NCBI GenBank assembly: GCA_949361645.1
Contig: OX442427.1
Coordinates: 3,026,179 to 3,090,178 of the forward strand
DNA from: Spongilla lacustris
Taxonomy: Eukaryota; Porifera; Demospongiae; Spongillida; Spongillidae
Reading direction: 5' to 3'
Length of the DNA stretch: 64,000 nt
How positions within the stretch are numbered: the first letter of the stretch is position 1; each line of letters begins with the position of its first letter. Shown here piece after piece: positions 63,690 through 64,000 of this stretch. Position numbers and translations under genes: made by a program. The notes under the pieces were generated by a model that saw nothing but the letters and a program-made list of their open reading frames with translations, did no database searches and had not been told where the DNA came from.

Positions 63690-64000
63690 ATAGGTGAGGC
63701 CTCACTAATGGAGGGCTGTGTTAGGCCTCACTAATGGAGGGCTGTGTTAGGCCTCACTAATGGAGAGCTATGTTAGGGCTCACAAATGGAGGGCTATGCT
63801 AGGGCTCACTAATGGAGGGCTGTGTTAGGGCTCACAAATGGAGGGCTATGCTAGGGCTCACTAATGGAGGGCTGTGTTAGGGCTCACTAATGGAGGGCTG
63901 TGTTAGGGCTCACAGACACTAATGGAGGGCTATGTTAGGGCTCACTAATGGAGGGCTGTGTTAGGCCTCACTAATGGAGGGCTGTGTTAGGGCTCACTAA
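63690..64000. repeat. 26-bp minisatellite running off the window
   Basis: About 12 units of GGCCTCACTAATGGAGGGCT plus GTGTTA, with variants (GGGCTCACAAATGGAG...). One unit has a 6-bp insertion near 63911. The array continues past the end of the window, so its true length is unknown. Confidence 0.95.

Overview
The window is nuclear DNA of an animal. Introns are spliceosomal and mostly short. The gene set (copine, histone H3.3, ECSIT, RPSA, TIGAR, TAB1, LYRM1, ADPRH, SLC25 carrier) is metazoan. The compact genes and very dense small inverted-repeat transposons would suit a demosponge or another early-branching marine invertebrate, but nothing here proves the species. The 200-base run of N at 2638-2837 looks like a scaffolding gap.

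Layout. 1-2637 is a partial copine copy that ends at the gap and matches 16808-19444 at a constant offset of 16807. 2838-5410 is transposon debris including a hAT transposase remnant. 6023-9246 (minus) is a four-exon mitochondrial carrier close to SLC25A29. 12234-13292 (minus) is a single-exon ADP-ribosylarginine hydrolase. 14563-42133 (minus) is a complete copine in 15 exons. Its last exon is a 30-bp minisatellite read as a (GPQGPAPNPS)n tail, and its first intron is about 21.7 kb. 42607-46567 is a hAT-type element with an 8-bp target duplication, carrying an intact 825-codon reverse transcriptase ORF with a CCHC knuckle and a restriction-like endonuclease motif. 47706-60979 is a dense gene island: H3.3 (minus), ECSIT (plus), RPSA (plus), TIGAR (plus), TAB1 (minus), LYRM1 (plus). 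A tRNA-Ile(AAT) follows at 61174, then a mariner-like palindrome, a Harbinger-like element and a 26-bp minisatellite running off the end.

The most unusual structure sits inside copine intron 1. It is a Russian doll of three inverted-repeat elements: 23141-40650 with TA flanks; 23275-39835 with a perfect 9-bp target duplication; and 23603-39004 with TA flanks. The innermost is a roughly 15-kb imperfect palindrome with its axis near 28.64 kb, made of degenerate repeats with no convincing coding capacity. Its right arm has an extra 3.1-kb element with a 3-bp target duplication and a tandem duplication bounded by CA microsatellites.

Functionally, ECSIT and TAB1, two partners of the TRAF6/TAK1 innate signalling axis, lie within 10 kb of each other. 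This TAB1 keeps the PP2C metal-binding residues that vertebrate TAB1 has lost. All gene models were joined by eye. Exon phases close exactly and total lengths are divisible by three, which is strong internal support, but no transcript or homology search was available.
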